A stretch of 64,000 nt of DNA from Enterobacteriaceae bacterium RIT691 (GCA_009668205.1 WJYM01000001.1:558001-622000); one strand, 5' to 3'. Shown: positions 39,454 to 49,306, numbered from the stretch's first letter. Notes: generated by a model not told the origin, from the letters alone. Numbers and translations are program-made.

Positions 39454-40491
39454 TTAACCCTTCAGCTGATTGCGGCGATATTCCCCCTGCCGCTCCAGCA
39501 TCCACCCCGGATATTCCCGCGGCAGCGCACTGACGGCATCGAGTTTAGCCAGTTCATCGTCCGTTAAACGAATCTCGGTGGCCGCAATATTGTCCGCCAG
39601 CTGATCGGGACGTTTGGCGCCGATAATCACACTGCTCACCACCGGCTGATGCAACAGCCACGCCAGCGCGATTTGCGCCACGGAAACCCCTTTGCTTTCT
39701 GCGATAGTGCGCATCACGTCAATGCAGTCGAATCCGCGTTCTTTGTCCACCGGCGGGAAATCAAACGCCAGACGGCGACCGCCCGCTTCATTTTGCCCGT
39801 CGCGGCCATATTTACCGCTCAGGAAGCCGCCTGCCAGCGGGCTCCAGACCATCAGCCCAACGCCTTCGCTTTGCAGCATGGGCACCAGTTCGCGCTCCAG
39901 ATCGCGCCCGGCAAGCGTGTAATAGGCCTGCAAAGAGGCAAATCGCGCCAGCCCAAGGCGGTCGGAAATCCCCAGCGCCTTCATGATTTGCCAGGCTGAC
40001 CAGTTGGACACCCCGACATAGCGCACATGCCCGTGCTGCACCAGATTATCCAGCGCGTACAGCGTCTCTTCGATTGGCGTTGCCGGGTCGAAACCGTGGA
40101 GTTGATACAGATCGATATGATCGAGCTGCATTCTGCGCAGGCTCTCTTTGACGCTATTGATGATGTGATAACGCGAGCTGCCCCGGGAGTTCACGCCAGC
40201 GGTGCCCGTCTCGCCAAACACTTTGGTTGCGACGACGACATTCTCACGTGGGATTTTGAGGTTTTTCAGTGCCTGCCCGGTAATCTCCTCCGAGCGCCCT
40301 TCTGAATACACGTTGGCGGTATCGATAAAGTTGATACCCGCATCCAGTGCGCTGCCAACCAGACGCTCAGCCTCTGTCTGCTGCAGTTGACCGATTTTGC
40401 CCCACATGCCGCCTTCGCCGCCAAAGGTCATGGTACCAAGGCATAATTCAGAGACAAACAGACCGGTGTTGCCTAATTTCTGATAACGCAT
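39454..40491 (-). CDS. Aldo/keto reductase family oxidoreductase
   Basis: This 345-residue NADPH-dependent reductase has the barrel signature with the tetrad Asp/Tyr (DTANVYSEGRSEE), Lys (VATKVFGE) and His (LYQLHGFD) in order, and a C-terminal NADP-binding GAKRPDQLADN segment. The protein resembles the YajO/Tas group; substrate is unknown. It stands alone and is not obviously linked to the sulfatase or efflux neighbours. Confidence 0.85.
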   Translation of the reverse strand: MRYQKLGNTGLFVSELCLGTMTFGGEGGMWGKIGQLQQTEAERLVGSALDAGINFIDTANVYSEGRSEEITGQALKNLKIPRENVVVATKVFGETGTAGVNSRGSSRYHIINSVKESLRRMQLDHIDLYQLHGFDPATPIEETLYALDNLVQHGHVRYVGVSNWSAWQIMKALGISDRLGLARFASLQAYYTLAGRDLERELVPMLQSEGVGLMVWSPLAGGFLSGKYGRDGQNEAGGRRLAFDFPPVDKERGFDCIDVMRTIAESKGVSVAQIALAWLLHQPVVSSVIIGAKRPDQLADNIAATEIRLTDDELAKLDAVSALPREYPGWMLERQGEYRRNQLKG

Positions 40492-40597
40492 AACGGACTC
40501 CTTAAGGAACGCTTTCGTGAATGTCCATTAGTTATAGCCAGTGGTACGTTTTTGCGAATGGGGCGTTCCTGCCCGTTTCTTGCCCAATCCTCTGAAG

Positions 40598-42118
40598 TTA
40601 ACCGCGCGGTGCGTCGCCAAACACCGAATAGTCCGGCAGATGCACATTCTGGTACGTCTCCCAGCCACCGCCGAGCGCCTTGTACAGCGCCACTAAATCA
40701 ATGCGGCTTTGCACCTGGGCCTGGGCGTGCTGCTGTTTGGCCTGTGCCAACTGACGCTGAGCGTCAAGCACATCAATAAAGGTGCTCAACCCTTGCTTGT
40801 AGCTGCTGCTGGCGAGATCAAACGCACTTTGCAGCGCATCGATGGTGCTCTGTAACGCCTGCTCCTGCTTTTGATCGCTGCGGTAGCTGACCAGCGAATT
40901 CTCCACGTCGCCCAGCGCCGTCAGCACCGTTTGGCGATACTGCAACACCTGCGCGCCCTGCTGTGCTCGCGCCAGTTTAACGCTCGACGTCAGACGCCCG
41001 CCCTGGAAAATGGGAATCGATATTTGCGGGCCGACGCTGTAGAAATGGCTGCTCCAGTCGGTCAGCCAGTTGGCCTCGGTATTCCGCAAGCCAAACTGCC
41101 CGTTGAGCGTCAGGCTGGGGAAGAGGTCGGCGACGGAAACGCCAATTTGCGCCGTGGCGGCATGCAGATTAGCTTCAGCTTCGCGTACGTCCGGTCTGCG
41201 TCTGGCAAGCGTTGAAGGAATGCCCGTTTGCACCACGTCGGGCAGTTTGGGTAAGGGTTGTGGCGCACTGAGTTCAGCGTCCAGCGCACCGGGGGGTTTG
41301 CCCAGTAATATCGCCAGCGCATTCATCGCCTGCCGTTCCTGTGCTTCATACTGTGGAAGCTGGGCCTGAAGGGTGCCGAGCTGCGCACGGGCGTTTTCCA
41401 CATCCATTTGCGGCGATAACCCCCCTTTCTGGCGGCTTTCGGTCAACGCCAGCGTCTCCTGCGCGCTGGCGATCTGGGTATTCATGGTCGCCATAATGCT
41501 TTGCGTGCCGCGCAGCTGAAGCCACGCACGCGCCACTTCGGCTTCCAGAGAGACCAGCGCATCGTTACGTTGCTCAATCGCCGCCTGCTGTTGCGCCTGC
41601 GCCGCTTCCACCTGGCGCCGCACTTTGCCCCATAAATCCAGCTCCCATTGGGCGTCAAAACTGCCCTGATAGAGATGAATCGGCTCGGTCAACGGCTGTA
41701 GGGCGCCTTTTAAATCAGGGTTGATGCTATCAATCTGGTCGTACACGCCCTGAGATTTCAGCTCTCCTTCAACGCCCAGCTGCTGGCGTGTCGCCTGCAA
41801 ACTGCCGTTCACCGACGGGAAGAACGCCCCGTTGGCCTGATTGAGCTGCTCGCGCGCCCCGGCGATGCGGAGTGCGGTCTGCTGTAGCGTGAGATTGCCG
41901 ATTATCGCCCGTTCAATCAGGCTGTTCAGTTCCGGGGCGTTGAACGTCGTCCACCAGCGGGTATTCACCGCCTGAGTGGCGGTTTGCGAGAGCGCACGCT
42001 TATCGCCCGGATCGTTCCAGTGCGACGGCGTTTTTGGCTGCGGCGGCTGATAATCCGGGCCCACCGTACAGCCCGTTAACACTAGCGCCAGCACGGCGAA
42101 GGGGAAAACTTTTTGCAT
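40598..42118 (-). CDS. Outer-membrane efflux lipoprotein (NodT/OprM-like)
   Basis: This 506-residue TolC-type channel lipoprotein starts with a lipobox (VLTGCTVGPDYQPP, Cys17), then two outer-membrane-factor repeats rich in coiled coil. The gene lies two bases after the DHA2 pump and is co-transcribed with it and the adaptor, giving a complete envelope-spanning system. GPDYQPP and the NQANGAFFPSVNGSL-style repeats are family hallmarks. Exported compounds are unknown. Confidence 0.9.
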   Translation of the reverse strand: MQKVFPFAVLALVLTGCTVGPDYQPPQPKTPSHWNDPGDKRALSQTATQAVNTRWWTTFNAPELNSLIERAIIGNLTLQQTALRIAGAREQLNQANGAFFPSVNGSLQATRQQLGVEGELKSQGVYDQIDSINPDLKGALQPLTEPIHLYQGSFDAQWELDLWGKVRRQVEAAQAQQQAAIEQRNDALVSLEAEVARAWLQLRGTQSIMATMNTQIASAQETLALTESRQKGGLSPQMDVENARAQLGTLQAQLPQYEAQERQAMNALAILLGKPPGALDAELSAPQPLPKLPDVVQTGIPSTLARRRPDVREAEANLHAATAQIGVSVADLFPSLTLNGQFGLRNTEANWLTDWSSHFYSVGPQISIPIFQGGRLTSSVKLARAQQGAQVLQYRQTVLTALGDVENSLVSYRSDQKQEQALQSTIDALQSAFDLASSSYKQGLSTFIDVLDAQRQLAQAKQQHAQAQVQSRIDLVALYKALGGGWETYQNVHLPDYSVFGDAPRG

Positions 42119-42120
42119 CG

Positions 42121-43692
42121 TCAGTGTGCTCCTGCGCTGCCTTCACTCTTGATCGGTGAAAGCAGTAAACAGAACGGGATCAGGCAAAGCGCGACCACGC
42201 TCAGCGCGGTAAAGACATCGATATAGGCCAGAAAACGCGCCTGGGCGACCATCTCCTTGTACATCTGCCCGCTGGCGAGGCTCAGCGGATCGCCCACCTG
42301 AGTGGTGAAATCGCGGATAGCCTGCGCCACTTCTCTGAGCGTGAGCTGGAACGACTCGCTAAACGGCGTGGCGCTGTAGGCCAGATGGGCACTGTGCGTC
42401 TGCGCCCTTTCCGTCAGTGCGGCGGTGGACAGTGAAATACCTACCGATCCCGCCACGTTGCGGAACATGGTAAACAGCGCGGCGGCATCGGCATTCAGAT
42501 GGCGTGGCGTCGAGATAAACGCGATGGTGGTGAGCGGCACAAACAGAAAACCCAGCCCCATCGACTGCGCACAGCGGAACAGCACCAGCGTCTCAAAATC
42601 AATGGAAGGCGTGAGATTACGCGACCAGTAAAAGGAGATCGCCAGCAGCGTAAAACCAAAGGCGATGATCCAGCGGGTCTGCACGATAGGCATCAGCTTC
42701 AGCACCAGCGGAATAGTCAACACAATCAGCACCGCCCCCGGTGACATCACCAGCCCCGACCACGTGGCGGTATAGCCCAAATCCTGCTGCGCCAGCTGGG
42801 GGATAACCACAGAGCTGCCGTAGAGGATCATCGCCATGCCAGCCATCAGCAGGCAGGCAACTGCAAAGTTGCGGTCCGCCATGCAGCGCAGATCCACCAC
42901 CGGTTTTCGCGCGTACATCAGCCAGTAAATCGCCCCGACGATGCCAACGATCGTCAGTACCGCAAAGGTGATAATAAAGTTCGAGTGGAACCAGTCATCA
43001 TCTTCACCCCGGTCGAGCATCACCTGCAGGCAGCCCAGACCCAGCGCGATCAGGCCAATCCCGGTCCAGTCGATGGAGGCTTTGCCTTCGGCCCGTTTTT
43101 CCCATGGCGGATCCTCCAGCAGTTGATACACCGCCAGTACCGTCAGGATCCCCACCGGAATGTTGATAAAGAAGACCCAGCGCCAGGAGTAGCTGTCGGT
43201 TATCCAGCCGCCAAGCGTTGGCCCCATTACCGGAGCCACAATGATCGCAATCGACGACAGGCCAAAGGCTTTTCCCCGATCCTCGGGCTTAAAATAGTCA
43301 AGCAGCACCGACTGCTGCGTCGGCTGTAATCCGCCGCCAAAAAAGCCCTGCATTACGCGAAACAGAATGATTTGCCACAGCTCGGTAGCGATACCGCACA
43401 GAAAGGAGCAGATGGTGAACATTACGATGCAGATGATGAAAAACTGTTTGCGCCCAAGCAGGCGGCTCAAAAACGCGGAGATGGGCAGCACAATGCCGTT
43501 GACCACCAGATAGCTGGTTAAAACCCAGGTCGATTCGTCGTAGCTGGCGGAAAGCGAGCCTGCGACGTGCGGCAACGCCACGTTGACGATGGTGGTATCG
43601 AGAATTTCCATAAACACCGCGAGGGTGACGACAATCGCCACCGCCCACGGATTGCTGGCAGGCTGCCAGTTTTCATGGCCGCTCTCTGTCAT
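42121..43692 (-). CDS. DHA2 (EmrB/QacA) drug:proton antiporter
   Basis: The 523-residue, 14-helix MFS pump has motif A (SRLLGRKQFF) and motif C-like glycine-rich GPTLGGWITD with DTTIVNVALPHVAGSL near the N-terminus, all typical of EmrB. Its ATG overlaps the stop of the HlyD adaptor by four bases. It would expel drugs or toxic anions from the cytoplasm through the partner lipoprotein channel. No MarR/TetR regulator is in the operon, so control is unclear. Confidence 0.92.
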   Translation of the reverse strand: MTESGHENWQPASNPWAVAIVVTLAVFMEILDTTIVNVALPHVAGSLSASYDESTWVLTSYLVVNGIVLPISAFLSRLLGRKQFFIICIVMFTICSFLCGIATELWQIILFRVMQGFFGGGLQPTQQSVLLDYFKPEDRGKAFGLSSIAIIVAPVMGPTLGGWITDSYSWRWVFFINIPVGILTVLAVYQLLEDPPWEKRAEGKASIDWTGIGLIALGLGCLQVMLDRGEDDDWFHSNFIITFAVLTIVGIVGAIYWLMYARKPVVDLRCMADRNFAVACLLMAGMAMILYGSSVVIPQLAQQDLGYTATWSGLVMSPGAVLIVLTIPLVLKLMPIVQTRWIIAFGFTLLAISFYWSRNLTPSIDFETLVLFRCAQSMGLGFLFVPLTTIAFISTPRHLNADAAALFTMFRNVAGSVGISLSTAALTERAQTHSAHLAYSATPFSESFQLTLREVAQAIRDFTTQVGDPLSLASGQMYKEMVAQARFLAYIDVFTALSVVALCLIPFCLLLSPIKSEGSAGAH

Positions 43693-44783
43693 TCGACGGT
43701 GACCTTCGGCTCGACGGACAGCCCGAGCGGCAGCGGATGGTTCGCATCCAGCCCTTTATCAATCACGATTTTCACCGGCACGCGCTGTACTATCTTGACG
43801 AAGTTCCCGGTGGCGTTTTCCGCCGGGAAAGCGGAGAACTTCGAACCGCTGCCCTGCTGGATGCTGTCGACGTGCCCTTCCAGCTTCATATCCGGCCACG
43901 CATCCACCGAGACGCTGACTTTATTGCCCGGCCTCATCCGTTCAAGCTGTGATTCTTTGAAATTGGCGGTGACCCAGACATCCGGCGAAACCAGTGAAAA
44001 CAGCGCGGTTCCCGCCTGCACCAGCGTGCCATTTTGCACGTTACGCTTGGTGACGAAGCCGTCAAACGGCGCCCGCACTTCGGTGTAAGAGAGGTTCAGT
44101 TCGGCGGTTTCCAACTGCGCTTTGGCCTGATCGACCTGCCGCGCGCGCGCTTCAACATTGGTTTCCTGCTGGCGAATTTGCAGCTGTACCTGATCGGCAA
44201 CCTCCAGCTGGGCTTTGGCACTGGCCAATTCGGCCTGCGCGCTACGCAGCTGTGCATTCGCCGAGTCAATATTTTGCTGAGTGGTGGCTCGGGGATCGAC
44301 GCCGCGCTGACGACGGTACGCCGCTTCGGCGTTGGCGAGATCGGCCTGCGCTTTCAGCAGGTTCGCCCGGGCCTCATCGCGCTGGGCCGGGTACTGGACC
44401 TTAGACAAGTCCAGCTGCGCCTGTGCCTGATGCAGCTGCGCCACCGCCAGACCAAGCTGAGCTTTCGCCTGATCGCGTTGGGCAGTGTTATCACGCGGAT
44501 CGATAACCACCAGCAGGTCGCCTTTCTTGACCCGCTGGTTATCGGTAATGTTCAGGTGAGTCACATAGCCCGCCGCTTTCGGGGCAATCGTCACCACATT
44601 GCCATCGGTGAAGGCGTCGTCGGTGGTTTCCTCATTGCGGGTAAAAATCCACCAGACCAAGGCCACCACCAGCATCACCCCCACCACAATAGCGAGGATA
44701 ATCAGCGGCTTTTTGCCGGGCCGCTTGCGGGGAGAAGATGCGTCATTGGGCTCATTTTCAGGAGTGCTGTTTGTCTCTGCCAT
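43689..44783 (-). CDS. EmrA-type membrane fusion (HlyD) protein
   Basis: This 364-residue adaptor is anchored by one N-terminal helix (KPLIILAIVVGVMLVVALVWWIF), followed by a biotinyl-lipoyl-like half, a long alpha-helical hairpin (about 95-220, with many Ala/Gln heptads), the second lipoyl half and a beta domain. It joins the DHA2 pump to the outer-membrane channel in the periplasm. First gene of the three-gene operon. Closest relatives are EmrA/EmrK. Confidence 0.92.
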   Translation of the reverse strand: MAETNSTPENEPNDASSPRKRPGKKPLIILAIVVGVMLVVALVWWIFTRNEETTDDAFTDGNVVTIAPKAAGYVTHLNITDNQRVKKGDLLVVIDPRDNTAQRDQAKAQLGLAVAQLHQAQAQLDLSKVQYPAQRDEARANLLKAQADLANAEAAYRRQRGVDPRATTQQNIDSANAQLRSAQAELASAKAQLEVADQVQLQIRQQETNVEARARQVDQAKAQLETAELNLSYTEVRAPFDGFVTKRNVQNGTLVQAGTALFSLVSPDVWVTANFKESQLERMRPGNKVSVSVDAWPDMKLEGHVDSIQQGSGSKFSAFPAENATGNFVKIVQRVPVKIVIDKGLDANHPLPLGLSVEPKVTVE

Positions 44784-44884
44784 AGGGTCGCAACGGTCCT
44801 GTTGGTTAACGGCGCAACGGTTTCGCCGTTAACTAAACTTAGGAGGTTGCTTACTATTTTCCAGCTAATCCTGATAAATGAGCA

Positions 44885-45997
44885 TTATCTGACAACCTGC
44901 AGCAGTCCGTATCCCACCAGCGCGGCCCAGAGCAGCATAGGGATCGAATAGAGGTGAAAGCGCCACCAAATGCGGCGATCGTTTGCCATTCGCAGAGCAA
45001 TCAGGTTGGCGAGCGAGCCCGGCAGCAGGCCAAATCCACCGACGTTCACCGCCCAGGCAAGCAGCATTGAGGGCGGAACGTAGTTGATGAGCAGAATGGT
45101 CGAGGGCACGTTGCTTATCACCTGCGATAGCCCAATTGCCGTCAGCCACAGGCCGCCCTCGGACAGCTGGCCGACGCCCGTCAACGCCTGCTGCAGTATC
45201 GGCAATTGCGTCATCAAATGGACATCAATAAACATCGCCATAAACACCAGCAGCAGCGTCCAGTCGACGCTGAAGACCACCCGGCGCTCTAACAGCAGGA
45301 AACCCGCCGCCAGTAACGCCAGCCCCCACAGTTCCTGTCGCAGCTCGAGCGCCAGCAGAAAAATCAGATAAAAAGCGAGACAGCACCACACCAGTTTCGG
45401 TTTCCAGTCTGGCGTTCTGTCGCCGCTTTGGTAGTGCAGCGCTTTGGCCGGAAAGCAAAACCAGCACAGCAGTAACAGCGTCAGCATCATCGCGGCCGCC
45501 AGTGGCAGCATTTGCCCGCTGAACTGAACAAAGGAGAGCCCGGAGCGCCCCCAAAGCAAAATGTTTTGCGGATTGCCGATAGGTGTGAGCAACGAGCCCG
45601 CATTGACCGCCAGCGCCTCGAAAATAATCAGGCGGTTCACCGGGATGGCGCACCACTTCTTCAGCGTGAGCGTAAGCGGTACGATGATAAACAGCGCCAC
45701 GTCATTGGTGAGAAACGTCGAGAGTAAAGCCGCAGCCAGTACCATAAACATCGCCAGCTGCCGTTCGGTGACAAAACGCCGCGCCATTTTGCGGCCCAGC
45801 ACATCAAAATACCCGCTCTGCTCCACGCCTTTGGTCAGCAGCATCAGGCCGCTGAGGGTCACAATGGTGTGCCAGTCAATGGCCGCGGGCCAGCGATGCG
45901 GAGTAAAGGGAACGAAAAAGCAGAGCAGTGCGCCAATCAGCAGCAGCAGATGTAAAAAGCGGTCACGTTTTAGCGACCGCAAAAAAGGGAGGTTCAT
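44885..45997 (-). CDS. ybiR: Putative anion transporter YbiR
   Basis: This 370-residue inner-membrane protein of the ArsB/NhaD/CitM (ion transporter) superfamily has about 10-11 helices with conserved [14 protein letters not shown] and [13 protein letters not shown] (hairpin motifs), matching E. coli YbiR. Its substrate is unknown. The start overlaps the mntR stop by four bases (ATGA), so it is translated with the manganese regulator, which hints at a role in manganese homeostasis or metal-linked anion export (inference). Confidence 0.93.
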   Translation of the reverse strand: MNLPFLRSLKRDRFLHLLLLIGALLCFFVPFTPHRWPAAIDWHTIVTLSGLMLLTKGVEQSGYFDVLGRKMARRFVTERQLAMFMVLAAALLSTFLTNDVALFIIVPLTLTLKKWCAIPVNRLIIFEALAVNAGSLLTPIGNPQNILLWGRSGLSFVQFSGQMLPLAAAMMLTLLLLCWFCFPAKALHYQSGDRTPDWKPKLVWCCLAFYLIFLLALELRQELWGLALLAAGFLLLERRVVFSVDWTLLLVFMAMFIDVHLMTQLPILQQALTGVGQLSEGGLWLTAIGLSQVISNVPSTILLINYVPPSMLLAWAVNVGGFGLLPGSLANLIALRMANDRRIWWRFHLYSIPMLLWAALVGYGLLQVVR

Positions 45998-46467
45998 TCA
46001 GCGTGAAATCCTGCCTGCAGGGTAAATTTCCGGAAGCATTCCAGCGTCTCTTCACTGACGTGGTGCTCCATGCCTTCGGCATCGCGCCGCGCAGTGTCCT
46101 GATTCACGCCAATCGCCAGCAGGAAGTTTTCCACTATCTGGTGACGTTCTCGCGTCTCCTGCGCCAGCTTTTCCCCTTCCGGCGTCAGAAACACGCCGCG
46201 CCAGGGGATTTGTTCAATCAGCCCAACCCCGACCAGACGTTTAAGCATTTTCGCCACCGTGGGTTGCGATACGCCAAGGCGGGCCGCCATGTCCACCTGA
46301 CGCGCCTCGCCCACTTCCCGAATCAGATCGGAAATGAGCTCCACATAATCGTCAATCAGCTCCCGACGATGCGCTTCCCGCACCTGGCGAAAGCCTTCAA
46401 CGTGCTCTTCCACATTCACTAACTGCGTCACTTTTTTTAGTCCTGGCTTTCCCGGGCGATGATTCAT
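45994..46467 (-). CDS. mntR: Manganese-responsive regulator MntR
   Basis: MntR (157 residues) is the DtxR-family repressor that senses Mn2+. The winged helix [27 protein letters not shown] and the metal-binding/dimerisation helices with [12 protein letters not shown] follow the E. coli sequence nearly throughout. It is divergent from mntS across a gap that contains an MntR box, and precedes ybiR in an overlapping operon. Confidence 0.97.
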   Translation of the reverse strand: MNHRPGKPGLKKVTQLVNVEEHVEGFRQVREAHRRELIDDYVELISDLIREVGEARQVDMAARLGVSQPTVAKMLKRLVGVGLIEQIPWRGVFLTPEGEKLAQETRERHQIVENFLLAIGVNQDTARRDAEGMEHHVSEETLECFRKFTLQAGFHAE

Positions 46468-46573
46468 GGAGCTTCCTCTTCGACGTGACGCGTCACAGCA
46501 TCAGATAACGTTGCCTCATTGTATAGGATCGTGACCAGAGCACAAAAAATTAACGTTTTAGCAATAGCTATAC

Positions 46574-46592
46574 AATATAGCCTGTGCTATAT
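46574..46592. promoter_or_regulatory. MntR box in the mntS promoter
   Basis: AATATAGCCTGTGCTATAT closely fits the E. coli MntR palindrome (ATAGC-N5-GCTAT type). It lies 60 bases before mntS, so mntS should be repressed when manganese is high. A half-site AATAGCTAT precedes it at 46563-46571. Confidence 0.8.
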
Positions 46593-46651
46593 CTGTATGT
46601 AATACGAACATCCTTCACGGACTGAAGGTGCGGAAAGTTCAGGAGGTCACG

Positions 46652-46777
46652 ATGAACGAATTCAAGAGGTGCTTAAGCGTGTTTACCCACTCTCCTTTTA
46701 AAGTGCGTCTGATGCTGATTGGCATGCTGTGTGACATTTTCAACAGCAAACCCCAGCAGGACAAGCCTTCACACTAA
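46652..46777 (+). CDS. mntS: Small manganese protein MntS (41 aa)
   Basis: MntS raises intracellular manganese in low Mn2+ by interfering with Mn export. The frame MNEFKRCLSVFTHSPFKVRL, then MLIGMLCDIFNSKPQQDKPSH, matches E. coli MntS (42 aa). It has AGGAGGT six bases before the ATG and an MntR box upstream. In E. coli this was first recorded as the small RNA RybA. A terminator follows the stop at once. Confidence 0.95.
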   Translation: MNEFKRCLSVFTHSPFKVRLMLIGMLCDIFNSKPQQDKPSH

Positions 46778-46780
46778 CCT

Positions 46781-46810
46781 GCGGCGTCGCGGTACGCCGC
46801 ATCATTTTTC
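46781..46810 (+). terminator. Terminator after mntS
   Basis: GCGGCGT and ACGCCGC pair around CGCGGT, followed by ATCATTTTTC, three bases after the mntS stop. Confidence 0.85.
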
Positions 46811-46907
46811 TGTCATCCTGGACGGTTAAACTGACCGTTTCGCCTGAAAAACCCCACCTATTTTCCGGAAATGGAATCTCCCTCTCAAAACAATTTGTTA
46901 TCGGGAG

Positions 46908-46936
46908 TTGACGTAGCTATTCAGCAAACTTATCTT
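46908..46936 (+). promoter_or_regulatory. Candidate sigma-70 promoter of opgE
   Basis: TTGACG (46908-46913), a 17-base spacer and TATCTT (46931-46936) form a good sigma-70 promoter. Transcription would begin about 107 bases before the opgE ATG. The rest of 46811-47050 shows no gene. Confidence 0.6.
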
Positions 46937-47050
46937 CTTGCATCCCTGCAGTTCTGGCGCTTCGTAGAATCCCCTTTCTTCACGCACTGCCCGGCAGGTT
47001 TTACCCTTTGACGCCAGGGGACGCACATGGCGTTTTTATAATTGTGACCT

Positions 47051-48634
47051 ATGAACTTAACGCTGAAAGAAACGCTTGCCGCACGTGGACTTGCGCTAAA
47101 CCCGTGGACCGGATTTTACTTTTTACAATCACTGCTGATTAATCTGGCGCTGGGATATCCTTTCAGCCTGCTGTATACCGCAGCGTTTACCTGCCTTCTG
47201 CACGTCTTATGGCGGGCCGCCCCGCGCACGCAGAAAATTCTGCTCGGCTTTATTTCACTGATTTCGGCGTTTTATTACCCGTTCGGCCAGGCCTACGGCG
47301 CGCCGAACTTTAATACCTTGCTGGCGATGCACTCCACCAACGTGGAGGAATCCACCGAGATCCTGACCATTTTCCCGTGGTACAGCTACTTTATTGCCGT
47401 CTTTATCTTTGCGCTGGGCGTGATTGCCGTGCGTCGCAAACGCGAGCAAAAACGCGGATGGAGCAAAACAGACTGGCTGTGTCTGGCCTTCAGTGTGGGT
47501 ATGATTTTTGTCAGACCCGTACAGGAAATCGCGTGGGACGGCATTTTTCATATCAGTAAAGTGGGTTATCCGGTGGCGCGTTTCGCCCATGACGTCATTG
47601 CCAGCAATGAACAGGTGCTGGAAGAGCAGGCGCGACTGGCGGAATTTGCTAACCAGAAAGATTCCTGGAATGTCGTTGCCGTGAAACCGAAATATCACAC
47701 CTACGTGGTGGTGATTGGGGAAAGCGCACGCCGTGATGCGATGGGCGCTTTTGGCGGCCACTGGGACAACACCCCGTTTGCCAGCAAAGTGAATGGCTAT
47801 CTGTTTACCGACTACATCTCCGCCAGTGGCTCAACGCAAAAGTCCCTCGGCCTGACGCTAAACCATGTGGTCGACGGTCAGCCTCAGTACCAGAATAATT
47901 TCGTCACCCTGGCGAACCGCGCGGGCTTCCAGACCTGGTGGTTCTCCAATCAGGGTCAGATTGGCGAGTACGACACGGCTATCGCCAGTATCGCCAAACG
48001 CGCCGACGAAGTGCATTTCCTGAAAAACGGCGACTTTGAAGCGGACAAAAATACCCGTGACGATCAGCTGTTGAAGATGACCGCCCAGGTGCTGGCGACG
48101 GAAAGAACTCAGCCGCAGCTGATTGTTCTGCACCTGATGGGTTCACATCCGCAGGCCTGTGACCGTACGCAGGGGAAATATACCGATTTCGTGCAGTCGA
48201 AAGAGACCTCCTGCTACCTCTATAGCATGACGCAAACCGACGACCTGCTGAGCAAACTCTACGATCAGCTGCGTAACGCAGGCGACAGTTTCTCGATGGT
48301 TTACTTCTCCGATCACGGTCTGGCGTTCAAAGAGCGTGGCAAGGCGGTGCAGTACCTGGCGCATGACGATAAGTTCCAGCAGAACTTCCAGGTACCCTTC
48401 ATGGTACTTTCCAGCGATGATAAAGCGCACCGGGTGATGAAAGCACGCCGTTCAGCGAATGATTTCCTGAGCTTCTTCTCCCAGTGGACAGGCATTCAGG
48501 CGCAAGAGATTCTGCCCCGTTACCGCTTTATCTCTAACCAAAAAGCCGGCCCGGTGTACATCACCAACTTCCAGCTGCAGAAAGTCGATTACGAACATCT
48601 CGGCACGGATATCTTCACCACCAAAACCCATTAA
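47051..48634 (+). CDS. opgE: Phosphoethanolamine transferase OpgE (osmoregulated glucans)
   Basis: OpgE adds phosphoethanolamine to the osmoregulated periplasmic glucans. It has 527 residues, the E. coli YbiP length, with about five N-terminal membrane helices (to ~150) and a periplasmic sulfatase-fold catalytic domain. YVVVIGESARRDAMGAFGG and SGSTQKSLGLT, where the Thr serves as nucleophile, and the metal-binding HLMGSHPQACDR and YFSDHGLAF are visible. It is conserved as the neighbour of ompX. The start agrees with the E. coli protein. Confidence 0.96.
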   Translation: MNLTLKETLAARGLALNPWTGFYFLQSLLINLALGYPFSLLYTAAFTCLLHVLWRAAPRTQKILLGFISLISAFYYPFGQAYGAPNFNTLLAMHSTNVEESTEILTIFPWYSYFIAVFIFALGVIAVRRKREQKRGWSKTDWLCLAFSVGMIFVRPVQEIAWDGIFHISKVGYPVARFAHDVIASNEQVLEEQARLAEFANQKDSWNVVAVKPKYHTYVVVIGESARRDAMGAFGGHWDNTPFASKVNGYLFTDYISASGSTQKSLGLTLNHVVDGQPQYQNNFVTLANRAGFQTWWFSNQGQIGEYDTAIASIAKRADEVHFLKNGDFEADKNTRDDQLLKMTAQVLATERTQPQLIVLHLMGSHPQACDRTQGKYTDFVQSKETSCYLYSMTQTDDLLSKLYDQLRNAGDSFSMVYFSDHGLAFKERGKAVQYLAHDDKFQQNFQVPFMVLSSDDKAHRVMKARRSANDFLSFFSQWTGIQAQEILPRYRFISNQKAGPVYITNFQLQKVDYEHLGTDIFTTKTH

Positions 48635-48708
48635 CAGATCCCCGGTTGCCGACATCAGGCTTCCGGGGTGATGACTGAATCACATCCCGACGCCTGAACG
48701 ACAGGCAA

Positions 48709-48740
48709 AAAAAATCCGCCACATGGGCGGATTTTTTATT
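48709..48740. terminator. Bidirectional terminator between opgE and ompX
   Basis: AATCCGCC-ACATG-GGCGGATT, flanked by long A and T tracts, lies between the two converging genes. It ends ompX on the minus strand and can end opgE on the plus strand. Confidence 0.92.
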
Positions 48741-48753
48741 ATCACCGAAGTGA

Positions 48754-49266
48754 TTAGAAGCGGTAACCAACACCGGCAATCCAGGTGCCAACGTCAACGT
48801 TACGAATACGAGACTGCTCGTAAGAGAAGTCCAGTGCAACGTTTTCGATTGGGTTGAACTGCATACCTGCACCGTAGGAGAAACCGTAGTCGCTCATATC
48901 GGATTTGTTGCCAGGGAAGTCAGTAGACTGGAATTTACCGTAGCCCAGACCGACAACACCGTAGATGCTCGCCCAGTCATTGATGCGGTAAGCAGGACCA
49001 GCAGTGATACCGTAGTACTGAGACTTATTGTAGGTACCTTCACCGTTGCCGTTTTTCTCAGTGTAAGTGAAAGAACCGATAACACCCAGTGGGTTGTTGT
49101 CTTGCTCGTAACGGTATTTCAGGTTGAAACCGCCAGCTTTGTTCGCTTCACCCTGCATATCGCTCTGAGCGTAGCCGCCAGTCACGGTAGAAGTTGCAGC
49201 TACTGCGGTACCTGCGGATGCGGCCAGAACCAGGGCCAGTGCTGAAAGACATGCAATTTTTTTCAT
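48754..49266 (-). CDS. ompX: Outer-membrane protein X
   Basis: OmpX is an eight-stranded outer-membrane beta-barrel involved in adhesion and antibiotic sensitivity. The 170-residue precursor has a signal peptide (MKKIACLSALALVLAASAGTAVA) and alternating strands TSTVTGGYAQSD to the C-terminal Phe (WIAGVGYRF), as required for Bam insertion. It nearly matches E. coli OmpX (171 aa). I start at ATG 49266; a codon two upstream is unlikely. In E. coli its mRNA is controlled by the small RNA CyaR; the leader here is about 35 bases. Confidence 0.97.
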   Translation of the reverse strand: MKKIACLSALALVLAASAGTAVAATSTVTGGYAQSDMQGEANKAGGFNLKYRYEQDNNPLGVIGSFTYTEKNGNGEGTYNKSQYYGITAGPAYRINDWASIYGVVGLGYGKFQSTDFPGNKSDMSDYGFSYGAGMQFNPIENVALDFSYEQSRIRNVDVGTWIAGVGYRF

Positions 49267-49306
49267 AACCACCTCAAATGTGCTTCAAGTAAGTCCGTAA
49301 GTTTTA

